Origin: Axinella damicornis
Lineage: Eukaryota > Porifera > Demospongiae > Axinellida > Axinellidae
DNA: 64,000 bases
NCBI GenBank assembly: GCA_963931865.1
Contig: OZ007516.1
Coordinates: 2,536,744-2,600,743 of the forward strand
Reading direction: 5' to 3'
Part shown: in pieces, positions 39,001 to 47,797 of the stretch
How the letters are laid out: each line of letters starts with the position of its first letter
Numbering within the stretch: the first letter of the stretch is position 1
Program-made: the position numbers and the translations under genes
The notes under the pieces: model-generated
The model's input: the letters and a program-made list of their open reading frames with translations, nothing else
What the model was told of the DNA's origin: nothing
The model's database searches: none

Positions 39001-39832
39001 CTATGGTTATGTTCAGTTCAAAGGAAACCAGACCAGCGCTCATTACGTCTAGACCTGCAGCCTTGGGTATCATTTGAAACTTGCCGATAGACTCGTAGTT
39101 GAGAGCAGCAACTCCCCCCATGAAGGTAGAATGTGTAATTTCAACATGTGTTGGCCAGTGGTTCGACATGAATGGCACTGTTGTATAAAACAACCTGGCA
39201 TTCCCACCAACGCAAGTTGAAGGTTCACTAGTATCAATACAGTGAGGAGTTCTTCTTACGTGCTCATTGTTTCGATTAAAATTGCAATTGGATAACACAA
39301 GTTTCTTCCAAACGTTGTGGCCGTACAGGCCGGATCCAATACTGTCCTCCACTGTAACTCTGGATAGTACGAGTGATGTTGTTTCCATGAACCCAAGTGC
39401 AATGTATGACGAGAAGAATGGTATCGGTGGCATTGCTCCACAGTGGGTGAAGGTGATGTTCATGACCTTCAGTTGTGTAACTTCCCAAAATAAGAATCCT
39501 GAATAATTTGTGCAGAACACTACTGAGTCTGAGTAGCTGTAGCCATCTGGGCTTTCCGTGAAGGAGTTGCTTCCGATCAATGTCAGATTGTTCACAGATG
39601 CAATGAGAGTGGTACCAGTGTTGTTCATTTTGTGCACTCCAGGCAGGAACTCCACAGTTGTGTGAGAGACAAAAATATTATCCTTCTGCTGGATATATTC
39701 ACTGAGGGTCTGGCAGTGACTGAAGAGCGGACAGTCAGATCTGTTGTTTGCAGTTACATAGTAGTGATGGCTGCGACTGCCTTCACCACCAGCGGCTATA
39801 AACACAAGTATGAGAATCTTCAAAGCAAGCAT
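36044..39832 (-). CDS. Beta-helix / Cys-rich / multi-pass membrane receptor-like protein, copy B
   Basis: Intronless, 1262 residues, same domain order as copy A: signal peptide (MLALKILILVFIAAGGEG), right-handed beta-helix ectodomain, Cys-rich module, seven or more helices, basic tail. Most of the protein is nearly identical to copy A. Differences concentrate in the N-terminal beta-helix (for example IGAVIPFELNITINSTTFKN in A versus SAGLVSFELNITIANTVFKN in B) and in the last 25 residues (A ends LLTGEST; B lacks the KNLQ insertion and ends LLTGNDRESN). Membrane helices and the GPYKDRYRCW loop are preserved. Faster change in the ectodomain would fit ligand or recognition diversification (inference). 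Duplicated together with its promoter. Confidence 0.93.
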   Translation of the reverse strand: MLALKILILVFIAAGGEGSRSHHYYVTANNRSDCPLFSHCQTLSEYIQQKDNIFVSHTTVEFLPGVHKMNNTGTTLIASVNNLTLIGSNSFTESPDGYSYSDSVVFCTNYSGFLFWEVTQLKVMNITFTHCGAMPPIPFFSSYIALGFMETTSLVLSRVTVEDSIGSGLYGHNVWKKLVLSNCNFNRNNEHVRRTPHCIDTSEPSTCVGGNARLFYTTVPFMSNHWPTHVEITHSTFMGGVAALNYESIGKFQMIPKAAGLDVMSAGLVSFELNITIANTVFKNNTGPYGGNIFIAVGMGTLYTQVTIHNCSIEDGYTELLWPKPFLGRVHTAGLAFQIGFMDDRSDGQVVQILKISNTRFSSNFGGAMALSALPRTSAMCNSSGLEIRIENSEFTSNSAISFGAGLFASMIYMQPAVLERVFSIQITIINTSFHNNIEYRESIGVTRFYQFPKITITNSTFINNSGSPAIYLFKSKLFFAGNILFQNNTSSTDGGALYLHENSLIYFKPGTTMLFSRNKARHRGGAIYVETLTEIGIPACFFQLEHVRKYASSNVQLIFEGNHANQAGIAVYGGRVDSCYIFELQFTLFARPSRVGTPSVKVFEKLFNFSNSIPSLSLVSSDPIRICFCNNNGIDYAVSQILPKEAFPGQLFEVEAIPIGQYNGTTPGVIVARVISNTTAQFEEVQRVQQGHVNCTSLQYSISTERENETIWIQLTPQGVSREFYDFYSTTFINVTLKPCPPGFQLQHAEHLKKCNCDSQLTPYNVTCNISDLSISKAGSVWMNATFSKQSEYLGLIVHSHCPFDYCTASHVVFKIDTPDAQCSFNRSAILCGACLPGYSLTLGTSRCLKCSNAMLSLLLPLAIAGLALVFVLMLLNLTVSTGTINGLIFYANIVRANHAVFFPPGDTSFFTVFIAWLNLDLGIETCFGDGLDGYGKTWLQFLFPVYIWVIVIVIIALSRRYVIAGRLFGRHAVPVLATLFLLSYAKLLRTIITVFSFTTLSLPDGSTRAVWLYDGNVGYLAPKHTVLLLVALGFLLCFVLPFTLLVVFAPCLQAHSNKALFRRWVNRLKPLLDAYQGPYKDRYRCWTGVMLVVRNVLFFAFAVNALGDPVLNLELINTAVIFLLTFMWLAGQVYKAFVLNALEALFIAKLGVFSAWTIFIHQKTASVQSQLIIAYCITSTTVVIFFAIVAYHTYHCFKELRIIKDLQLRRQGQRLQQLTATQGIICSSDANAPAQPPTVTYVDFAELRETLLTGNDRESN

Positions 39833-39901
39833 TCTGGTTTACAGAGATTTTGCAGTGCTGAGTATAGCTTGCTATCTTTATGATCAGGGGTAGTTAATCA
39901 C

Positions 39902-39915
39902 TCCTTTATATACCA
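39902..39915 (-). promoter_or_regulatory. TATA box upstream of receptor copy B
   Basis: Minus strand reads GGTATATAAAGGAG about 75 nt upstream of ATG 39832, matching copy A and embedded in the same duplicated flank. Confidence 0.7.
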
Positions 39916-40540
39916 TGCAGTTCTCAATTAAGGGTCACCACCTCAATTTTATGAGTGGCATATCCGAACGAGTTCCCTTGCATGTCTCATTGCCAGACCC
40001 ATGATTGTGGGAGATTACCATTACCAGCGCATCTGCTAAACGTAGGTAGTTAGTTGTTTGTTACCAACCCGTTCACACTGCATGTATAGTCACCACCATC
40101 TGCCTAATCATTACATTTCAGGCACAGCTCTCTCCCAACAGTATTACAGATCTCTTTTGCTATTCCTTGCTACCATTGTCAGAGGAGGGGGAGAATAGGT
40201 AGTGGGTGGGTGGTGCTGACCTTTCAGAAAGTATGGACAGTTTTTCCTATGATAATGGATACATAGCTCAGTCCCAAGCAACATATCTAGCTTCACTGCA
40301 TTGTGTTTACTAACAATACTATTGTGAAGCAGGGGTATACACAAGTGGGGAAGGGAGCGTGGAGCATGGGGGGGGATTGCATACAAAGCGTGCACAATTC
40401 TTTTCTTATTATGACATAGACTTGCATGCAAGCATGTTACTGTTGCATTGGCTGGTGAAGCCAAGCTGTTGGTCAGCTGAATTCTCAAACTAGTGGTATT
40501 TCAATGCAACCAGACCCAGAAGTTATATAGCTAACAAATA

Positions 40541-40875
40541 GGTGGCTGGTGGCCGAGTGGTTAAAGCATTCGACTGCGCTAATCGAAAGGTTGCTGGTTC
40601 GAGTCCCACTATTGCCATAGGAGATTTTCTCTCCTAGGAGTTGACTCAGCTCTACCCCCAAAAATGAGTAGCTAGGTGTGTTCTTGAAGGTGTTTCACCT
40701 GAAATAGTTCACACCGCATCCTTTGGAGGGGATGTAAAGCTGTCGGTCCCGGGGGACCTGGTTCAATAAGCTCTGCCTTCTCCAGGCCCACGTTAGCCAC
40801 CATCGTGGTAAACCCCTCAAGGGTGGTCAAGCAAGTTAAGCAAGCTTAAGCCAAATGAATTTATATCACACAACA
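40541..40875 (+). mobile_element. tRNA-derived SINE (Ser-tRNA-like head)
   Basis: Begins with a tRNA-like module: A box TGGCCGAGTGG (about 40550), anticodon arm TTCGA...TCGAA with a GCT but a nine-base loop, and B box GGTTCGAGTCC (about 40596). Acceptor and T stems do not pair fully, so it is not a working tRNA. The body contains GGATGTAAAGCTGTCGGTCCCG, which resembles the conserved central domains shared by several metazoan SINE families (inference). Transcription would be by RNA polymerase III. No clear poly-A tail or target duplication was delimited. Confidence 0.75.
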
Positions 40876-40989
40876 ACAGTCGCCTGCTAGCTAATATCAA
40901 ATAAGTCTATAGCACACTGGTGGTTTATTATTATGGGAAGCTTACTGCACTGTATGACATCCAAAATGAGACGCAGCAAGCCATGGAAG

Positions 40990-41045
40990 TGCGGGGCTTG
41001 GGAACGAGGCTAATGGAAGTGCGGGGCTTGGGAACGAGGCTAATG
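40990..41045 (+). repeat. Tandem half-sites of the TAGCC repeat
   Basis: GCGGGGCTTGGGAACGAGGC followed by TAATGGAAGT occurs twice in a row, with a third partial ATGGAAGTGC. It carries only the right-hand end (GGGAACGAGGCTA) of the hairpin family. Confidence 0.8.
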
Positions 41046-41349
41046 GAAGTGCCTGCTCTCTCTCTCTCTACACACACACACCCAGTTAAAATGTTTCCAT
41101 GGTAACATTATGCATCCCAGGAGTTTCACATAACTAAGTGGTCATATACGTCATCTCAAGCATGCAGGAAATCAGATCAATGACTGTCAAATTGTTGTGG
41201 TTATAGGATACCTTTTACAGAAGTGAGTATACTACACACGGAAGTCCTATATCCTGTTACAGAAGACTCTTCAGAAATAAGTGTGGCTCAACCATGATTC
41301 ACAAATTATGACAATTGAAACTCATCTAGCATTGTTTGTTTGTTTTATT

Positions 41350-41571
41350 TCAAATCTGTCCACATGACTTCCCCTGGACCATATAGAGAGCAACATTGTA
41401 CGGGAGCATAACCCCTTTGTGGAGGAAGTCCGTTATAGCCTTTGTACACGAACAGCAGGCAGCGAACGGAGAGAGGATGATAAAGAATATGGCAGCAAGA
41501 AATGCCAATGGCCACGCAATCAAGATGAGAACAAAGAACCACAGCACCGCCCAAAGCCACTGGAGTGCCAT
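41350..41571 (-). CDS. Small hydrophobic membrane protein, copy 2
   Basis: 73 residues from the ATG at 41571. A hydrophobic stretch of about 40 residues (LWFFVLILIAWPLAFLAAIF, then FIILSPFAACC) is followed by CSCTKAITDFLHKG, LPYNVALYMVQGKSCGQ and a stop. It is a diverged paralogue of the protein at 29448-29714, in opposite orientation. The two flank the receptor duplication about 12 kb apart. Conserved residues are those of the hydrophobic block, the PFAACC.C motif and the LPY.V...MV.GK.C segment. Product unknown. Confidence 0.72.
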   Translation of the reverse strand: MALQWLWAVLWFFVLILIAWPLAFLAAIFFIILSPFAACCSCTKAITDFLHKGVMLPYNVALYMVQGKSCGQI

Positions 41572-42027
41572 GTTGTCAGAAGTTCAACTGTAGGAGGAGG
41601 GAACAGAGCTGTTACCAATATACAAGGAGTATACTGTTATGAATGACTGTATGCTTGAAGTTCAGCTCCAATGTTCTTCCCTGTAAAGGTGCAGAACGTG
41701 TACGTACCTGCTAATAATAGATAGCATGACTCATAACCGTGAGTAGTAAAAGGAGCAGACAACAATGGTCGGCTAATGCTTTCAGTGTGTAGCTACACCT
41801 ACCTTCCAGACTGCATGGTTATGGTGAGGAAACAAGATAGCTCATGTATCGGCCCAGGAGTTCATATTTTGTTAATACAACCTAATCAGCGCTCTTTGGA
41901 GGTCAAAGGTCATTCCAGTAGTCCGATGACTGGCAGCCCCCACCAACTAATAACCCACAGTCACCCAGCCACTTGAAGTGGTCATGTTAAGGAGCATCCA
42001 AAGCACCCAAGAAGCATAGACCGATCC

Positions 42028-42108
42028 TAGTCTCAGTCCCAGACGGAACCAACCCAAATGTGGATCGAAGCAAATTGCTGGGGTTGGTTGGGTTTGGGAC
42101 TGAGACTA
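42028..42108. repeat. Related hairpin with TAGTCTCAGTCCCA ends
   Basis: TAGTCTCAGTCCCAGACGGA...AACCAACCC and the inverse GGGTTGGTTGGG...TTTGGGACTGAGACTA; arms about 30 bp. Confidence 0.85.
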
Positions 42109-42590
42109 AGGCAGATCCCATCAAAGCTACACCTTAACTTCGGACACAGAGACCCTTTACAGCCAGTATACTGTTGGGTATAACATGTAGCAGGGGAGCA
42201 ATTATGTACAACTCGAAAGTTTAGTCTCGTGCCCAGACTACTCGAAAGTGTACTTTAACAGTGTAGTGCTTGGCCTACATACAACCTTCATTGAGCGCTC
42301 AGCTAAACTATATCAGGGCTGTAACGGCCCCATAAATATATACCATGGGTACAACACTGACCTCCACAGGAACACCAACAGACACACACTTGTCACTTGC
42401 CCACTTCGTCTAGTCGAGGTCTGTGGCCGCAACGTTCGGGGTCCAGACTACATAAATTTCATTTTAACCCCGCTAAGCTAGCTGCACTATGGTGTAGTAA
42501 TACCCCTAGCGAGGCATACGGATGTGTAGAAACTGAATGATGTATAGAAACCATGAATACAAACGTGCATGCTCTGGATGGGGCATGTAA

Positions 42591-45500
42591 CTATTTGCTG
42601 CAAGTTTGTAGCACCAGATGTGCAAATTTGATTATAGCCGGAACCATCTCTTGGCATGTTGGGAGAATCTGGAAGAGAAGAAGATAAAAATGTTATAAAT
42701 GTCCATGATCGATCACCGGTCAGCAGAGAGTACCTCTGATACTGGTAGCATAAACCCAGTGTAAGAGCTGTCAGGAGTTGCTTTTGGCCGCAGCTCCACA
42801 GTGATGGGAAGCACACAGTGTGGAGCAGGTCCACTGTCCTGCAACGCACTCTGACCATACTCCAGCATCCTGCAGGAAAACAAGGTGGTTCGAATGAGAA
42901 GGACTGTAATTGCTCAAGGGCCCTACACATTTATTTCTGTCCATGGAGCTTTCAACAATGCATGGAACAGGGTGAATGAGACCATGGTAGCCTCGTTCCC
43001 AGGCTGTGCCATCGCCCAGCTTTTCGTCGCTTAATTTTGGGAACAAGGCTAAGACCATGGTATGAGGCAATATCCACATGTGGTTTCAAGGCCAACTGCA
43101 AGTATGAGTACCCGCAGCAAGCAGTCTTACCAGTCTGGAAAGGTTCCAGCAGCCAGGTAAATGTCATTCATCTTGTGGTAAGTGTATTTTTCTCCAATCT
43201 AAAAAAAGTTAATGGTAGACGAATGTAATCAAGTCTCAGATACCATATAACGTGGCCTATAAAACTGAGACATGAGACTGCGACTAAATGCATATGTGCA
43301 TGGAGAGTGACACAGGCAGACAGACAGATGTACCTCACTTGCTGCAGCTGCAACCCACTGTGCAATGTAGTCAAGTTTTGACCAGTCCTTCGCATCTTTT
43401 TTAGTCCATGCTGTTTAAAGAAAGTCGGACATAATGATTACACTCCTGATTGGGGAAAAGACATTCCAATTAACGAGCATTTAGTTGTCAGGAAAAATGT
43501 ATTGACTACACCACCATGATCAATGTCATGCACTTCCTCAAACATGAATAGCTGAAACTAAACTTTCATAATGACGCTATGTGCTTTTGTCTTCCTGCAT
43601 GTAACAGTTGGTCTGCTTCAACTGCATGTAGCTATATAGCTATGTCACATACATGCATGTTCTGTAAATCGGGGCGAGGCATACACTAGCCACCTACAGG
43701 CATGAACAAAGCTGTATGAACTATAGTGGATGCAATCAGACTGTGAACTATCCACGAGTTGAGAGTAAGAGAAGATCCATCCATTATTTTGAAAGTGTGA
43801 TTTTACCCTACCAATATGCAATCTTGCACATATAAGCTAGTTTGCGCCTCATCTGAAAATATGTAATTTCGTACAGATCTAAATACTGGAAACATTTGTC
43901 AGCTGCACCTGGTGGATACAGGATCTCCTGGTAGTAAGAGTGAAAGTCAATGGCCCCCAAAACAGGCTTGTTCTCCTGGATGTAGTTGGCAATGGCCTGC
44001 ACCTCTGGTTCAGAGGCGGCATGTGGGCCGTGGTAGAGCTCACTGCATGGATCCTGCGAACTTCCAATCTGGAGTGAGTAGTCACAAGAATCAACATAGC
44101 AACAACCCATAGCGATGAGAACTACAATCAGGAGAATGTGCCCACACTAGTGCATTCAACGTTGAATTTTGTTTGTACAGACTAAATCTGCCGCATGCTA
44201 TATGGGAGAATAGTGTTAAAGCATTTCAACTCAATCCTAATTCCCACTTCAAGATCACCTATCGACAGTAGACTAAGATCTGCGGACCCGGCTCAGCTTC
44301 ACTTGCAGCCTATTTTTGCCAGAACAAGAAGTTACTAACAGTCATTTTTCCCTAAAACTTACTTTGTGGAATAGCATCCCAGCTGGTATCCAGCGAAGTA
44401 CGTCAATTGTGGAATTTAAGCATAAGATTTCTGTCTATTTTGTAGAGTTCTTGTCTGTTGTTTGTCGCTAGTTGTTTGTATTGTATAATAGCTATATATA
44501 CTTAGGGTACATTCATGTATTAGCAGTAACTGCTACTAATGTATCCCTGCATTTAACATGCAAAATTTTCATAAATAAAAAAAATTAAATTTAAAAAAAA
44601 AAAAATGACACATTCATTTACATTTATTGACCCAGTCTTACCTCGCCCCAGTGGGTATCAAAGTTTCTATTGAGGTCCACTCCAGAACACCCTGATCCGT
44701 TCACCGGTGAGACATTCTTCCTCCAGAATCTGTACCGAGGGTACTGAAGCCACGTCAGCTGCATGGGAAAGTGGCAATGAGCCAAGGAGGGAACAGGGGT
44801 GAAGCTTGGGCTAGGAAGGAGATATGAAGCTGGGGTTTGCACCATTGCGATCAGCGTGAATGGAACATTCCAATGACGTCCAATTTGCTGGAGGTTGAAT
44901 TTTGCTGAAGGTTGGATTTTGGCAAAATATGACTGACAGTATTTTTAGGACATCCTTTGAAAGCTCTCTGCATGCTAATCACAATGGTACAATTCCCAGC
45001 TTCATATCTCATTCACATACCTAGCTAGATACAATGTGAATTGCACCAATTTGTGTCCATTTTGCTGGAGGTTGAATTTTGACCCAAGATCATGGATTAT
45101 AGGTCATGCAGTATTATACCTTTGGTTGATCGTGAGTGCGATTTTTGGCTAAAATGTTACCGACTACCTTAAATTGATGAGTAGTGCAAAGTTGTATGTG
45201 ATTCTCTAGGCATTTCATCACCATTAGTTTGCTAAACCCAAACAGTAAAGGCCAGTGACACACAGTTTGGTTCTTACATAATAACCATCAGGATTGGCTA
45301 CTGGTACGACAATGAATTCAGCCCTCTTCAACAGGTTTACAAGCTGAAAGTGAAGGGAGAAAAAAAGATTTGCAGTGCAGTAGCTATGAAGTTCATACAC
45401 AGTGTACAAGAAAGTGAACTCAGAGAGCTTCATTTACTGATTATATATATAGAGCTATTGCCATGGGAACTATATCTTAGGTTAACTCACCATCGTGTTG

Positions 45501-47063
45501 GAAGGCTCTGGAGCTGCAAGGTACTTCGCTATGTGCATGCATACAGAGCCAGTAATCCACTCTCCTGAAAGTGGGAATATTTATATTTGAACAACGTTGC
45601 GACAGGATGAGGCACAAACTTTCACTGTGTGCATGTTCAGCATTGCATTAATGACCCGTGCACATGGTTCACATCCCCTACCTGCAATGTGACAAAGCTT
45701 GTTAGTTAAAAGTCTTTGCAAATTAAGGACCGCAATGGTTTAGCATGCAAACCTGGAGAGCTAAATGCACTAGTGTGTGACCTTCACTAACAAACGGTTG
45801 GCTATTGTGACCAGACCCTCTCTCTGAAGTAATGGTATGGGTAAGAACAAGGCTGGCCAGACACCACTTCAAGCTTGTAGAAGTACCATTGCACAATAAC
45901 GAAAGTAGAAATCACTTACGTGCATGCAACAGGCACTGTAAATATATTTTGGGTTTGTGTGCAGGTGCACTCCTGTCAGTGATGTGCACAGCCATGATGT
46001 CTCTCCCAAAGTGTGTCTTGCCAATGGATGCATTCACAGCCACAGTAGAGGAATGTTCCAGTGCTAGTTTTCTGAACCATCTGTATATCTCAGTCAAATT
46101 GTGCTGCATAGAGAAATAAAATAAACCATTGATTGTAGACATTCGTATATGATCTCTGTAGAGTGTACTATATGCTCATGGCTAACCGTACAGCCCATAA
46201 TTTACACACTTACATAGTTCAGAAACCACTCATCAGCTTCCTCCTTTTCTCCTTTCCTCTTGTTACAGTCTGCATGTTCTCTGCCATGGCAGTCACTGTT
46301 GTGCCCATCACTGCGTGAACCAACAGCTGCTCTGCGCACTATATGTCTCCCAAAGTCTGTATGAGGGTCAACTGCATGCTGTGATATTTCACTGGAGTGG
46401 TCTTCTATAGATATGTGGTGTTTCAAGACTCTCCAGTTTTCCAGTAGTTCAGTTGCTACAAGCCTAGATAAGTGAGCAACTATAGTGCAGTTCTGAAGTC
46501 CTTGTGACTGTAACACGGCAGGGCTGCTGGTAGAGGCTAAAATCTCAGTCCAATGTTCTCTTGCATTCAAAACCTCCAGTTCTAGTTCATATCCTCTTCT
46601 CCGCAGCTCTCTGGTTACATTTCCACCTGGGTCCAAGCTGGAAGTGTCAGTGTAATACATAAACAACTCCATAGTACCACATGCATGCATGTAAGCAATA
46701 TCAAAATAGAAGTGGTCTCTTGCTATGGCAAAACACGGGGTGCAGTAACTAGCTGCATGGAAGTGTCAATATAAAACACATCATTGTTTAGTACCACATG
46801 CATGTGTGTATACCAGTGAGAGCAAAATGGATTCCGAAGTGGTCTCTGTGCTCTTGCAAGCTATGGCAAACACAGGATGCAGAAACTAGCTGCATGGATG
46901 CATGAAAGAGAGCTAGCCAAGCGATGTCTCACCACTTCCAGACTCTTGCAGCTGTGAGGTCCACACTCACTGGAATCTCCACGGTTTGGTTCCTCACCAG
47001 GTGCAGCAGGGTCACACAGCAGACGAACACCTGCACTAACCATTCCACTGTAATATACGGCAT
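42591..47063 (-). CDS. M14 (A/B-type) metallocarboxypeptidase, complete, 11 exons
   Basis: Exons (minus): 47063-46933, 46637-46214, 46103-45920, 45564-45491, 45343-45278, 44758-44642, 44068-43909, 43410-43334, 43198-43131, 42869-42734, 42668-42591; phases agree, about 504 residues. The start (MPYITVEWLVQVFVCCVTLL) reads as a signal peptide. A pro-region of about 160 residues precedes the catalytic domain, which opens HNLTEIYRWFRKLALEH (about 186). Catalytic set: zinc ligands H245 and E248 in HAREWITG, substrate-binding N323-R324 in SGVDLNRNF, third ligand H375 in IDFHSYYQ, and general base E459 in ITVELR. NPDGYY and a C-terminal ILPTC are also typical. It should be secreted and remove C-terminal residues from peptides. 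The pro-region is longer than usual and has a charged, Cys/His-containing insert (SRSDGHNSDCHGREHADCNK). Specificity was not assigned. Confidence 0.93.
42988..43051. repeat. TAGCC foldback hairpin
   Basis: TAGCCTCGTTCCCAGGCTGT ... TTTTGGGAACAAGGCTA in a carboxypeptidase intron; the centre is not fully paired. Confidence 0.82.
44808..45180. mobile_element. Second locus of the HSPA12-intron MITE family
   Basis: Within a carboxypeptidase intron, GGCTAGGAAGGAGATATGAAGC...GCACCATTGCGATCAGC and the inverted ACAATGGTACAATTCCCAGC..TCATATCTCATTC arms recur (about 44808-45020), followed by a second partial copy with TTTTGCTGGAGGTTGAATTTTG (about 45055-45160). Confidence 0.8.
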
Positions 47064-47797
47064 TGCACTGCTCACTACAAGTTCCCTAAATTGCAAGGTG
47101 ATGCAAGGTACAAAGATGAGGATTGTTGCATTTCACACAGTTAAGTTGCATACGTGTACTGCTGACATTTAGTCTAGCTAACCATTATCACCATGACAAA
47201 TCAATCAGGCCAGTCGACAATTATCTGTCCAGTATCCTAACAATGGAGCAACATTACCTCTTTACAATCATGGATCTGATGCTGCGTCTACGTCCCCATT
47301 AGCCACACCTAATTCTAAGTCTCCACAAGTCGTTCACAAGCTCTTGAGGTCAGCCCACTCGGATGCTGCATGCCTGACTATGAACCATGTCATCATACCG
47401 ATATAATCTACGCATGCCTGCAAGTCTATAGGAAATTCTCATCCCATCTCCTACGTGATTAAATACATAACACTCAGCAGATGTACTATGCAATATTAAT
47501 TTGTGAAGATATGGCCTGGCGACTCCCATCATTGTGGCAATCGCTCCCATGTGGGGTACCCGACAGCCCTTGTTGCTGCAGCCAGAGTCACAGCACATAT
47601 TACTGTGCCTGCGTGCTGTATTACCAGACTAGGATCGGTGCAAAATGATAAAACTCACCCTGTTGTCTCCTGGTGCTTAGACAATAGGTCATTGTTCGAC
47701 TTTCCGGGACCGCCTACAAATTGCAACATTTGGGTCCCGCACTGTCCTTTGTATACTTCTGCACGCGTAAGATTATGTCCGTATACTAGCACGTGTA
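47064..47797. promoter_or_regulatory. Divergent intergenic region, carboxypeptidase / PDCD7
   Basis: 734 bp separate the carboxypeptidase ATG (minus, 47063) from the PDCD7 start (plus, 47798). No promoter element was identified, and the open frames in it show no resemblance to known proteins. Confidence 0.4.

Noticed and set aside
40545..40620. Functional tRNA-Ser(GCT) gene
   Set aside because: Boxes are present, but the anticodon loop has nine bases and the acceptor and T stems do not pair; the continuing body sequence makes it a SINE.
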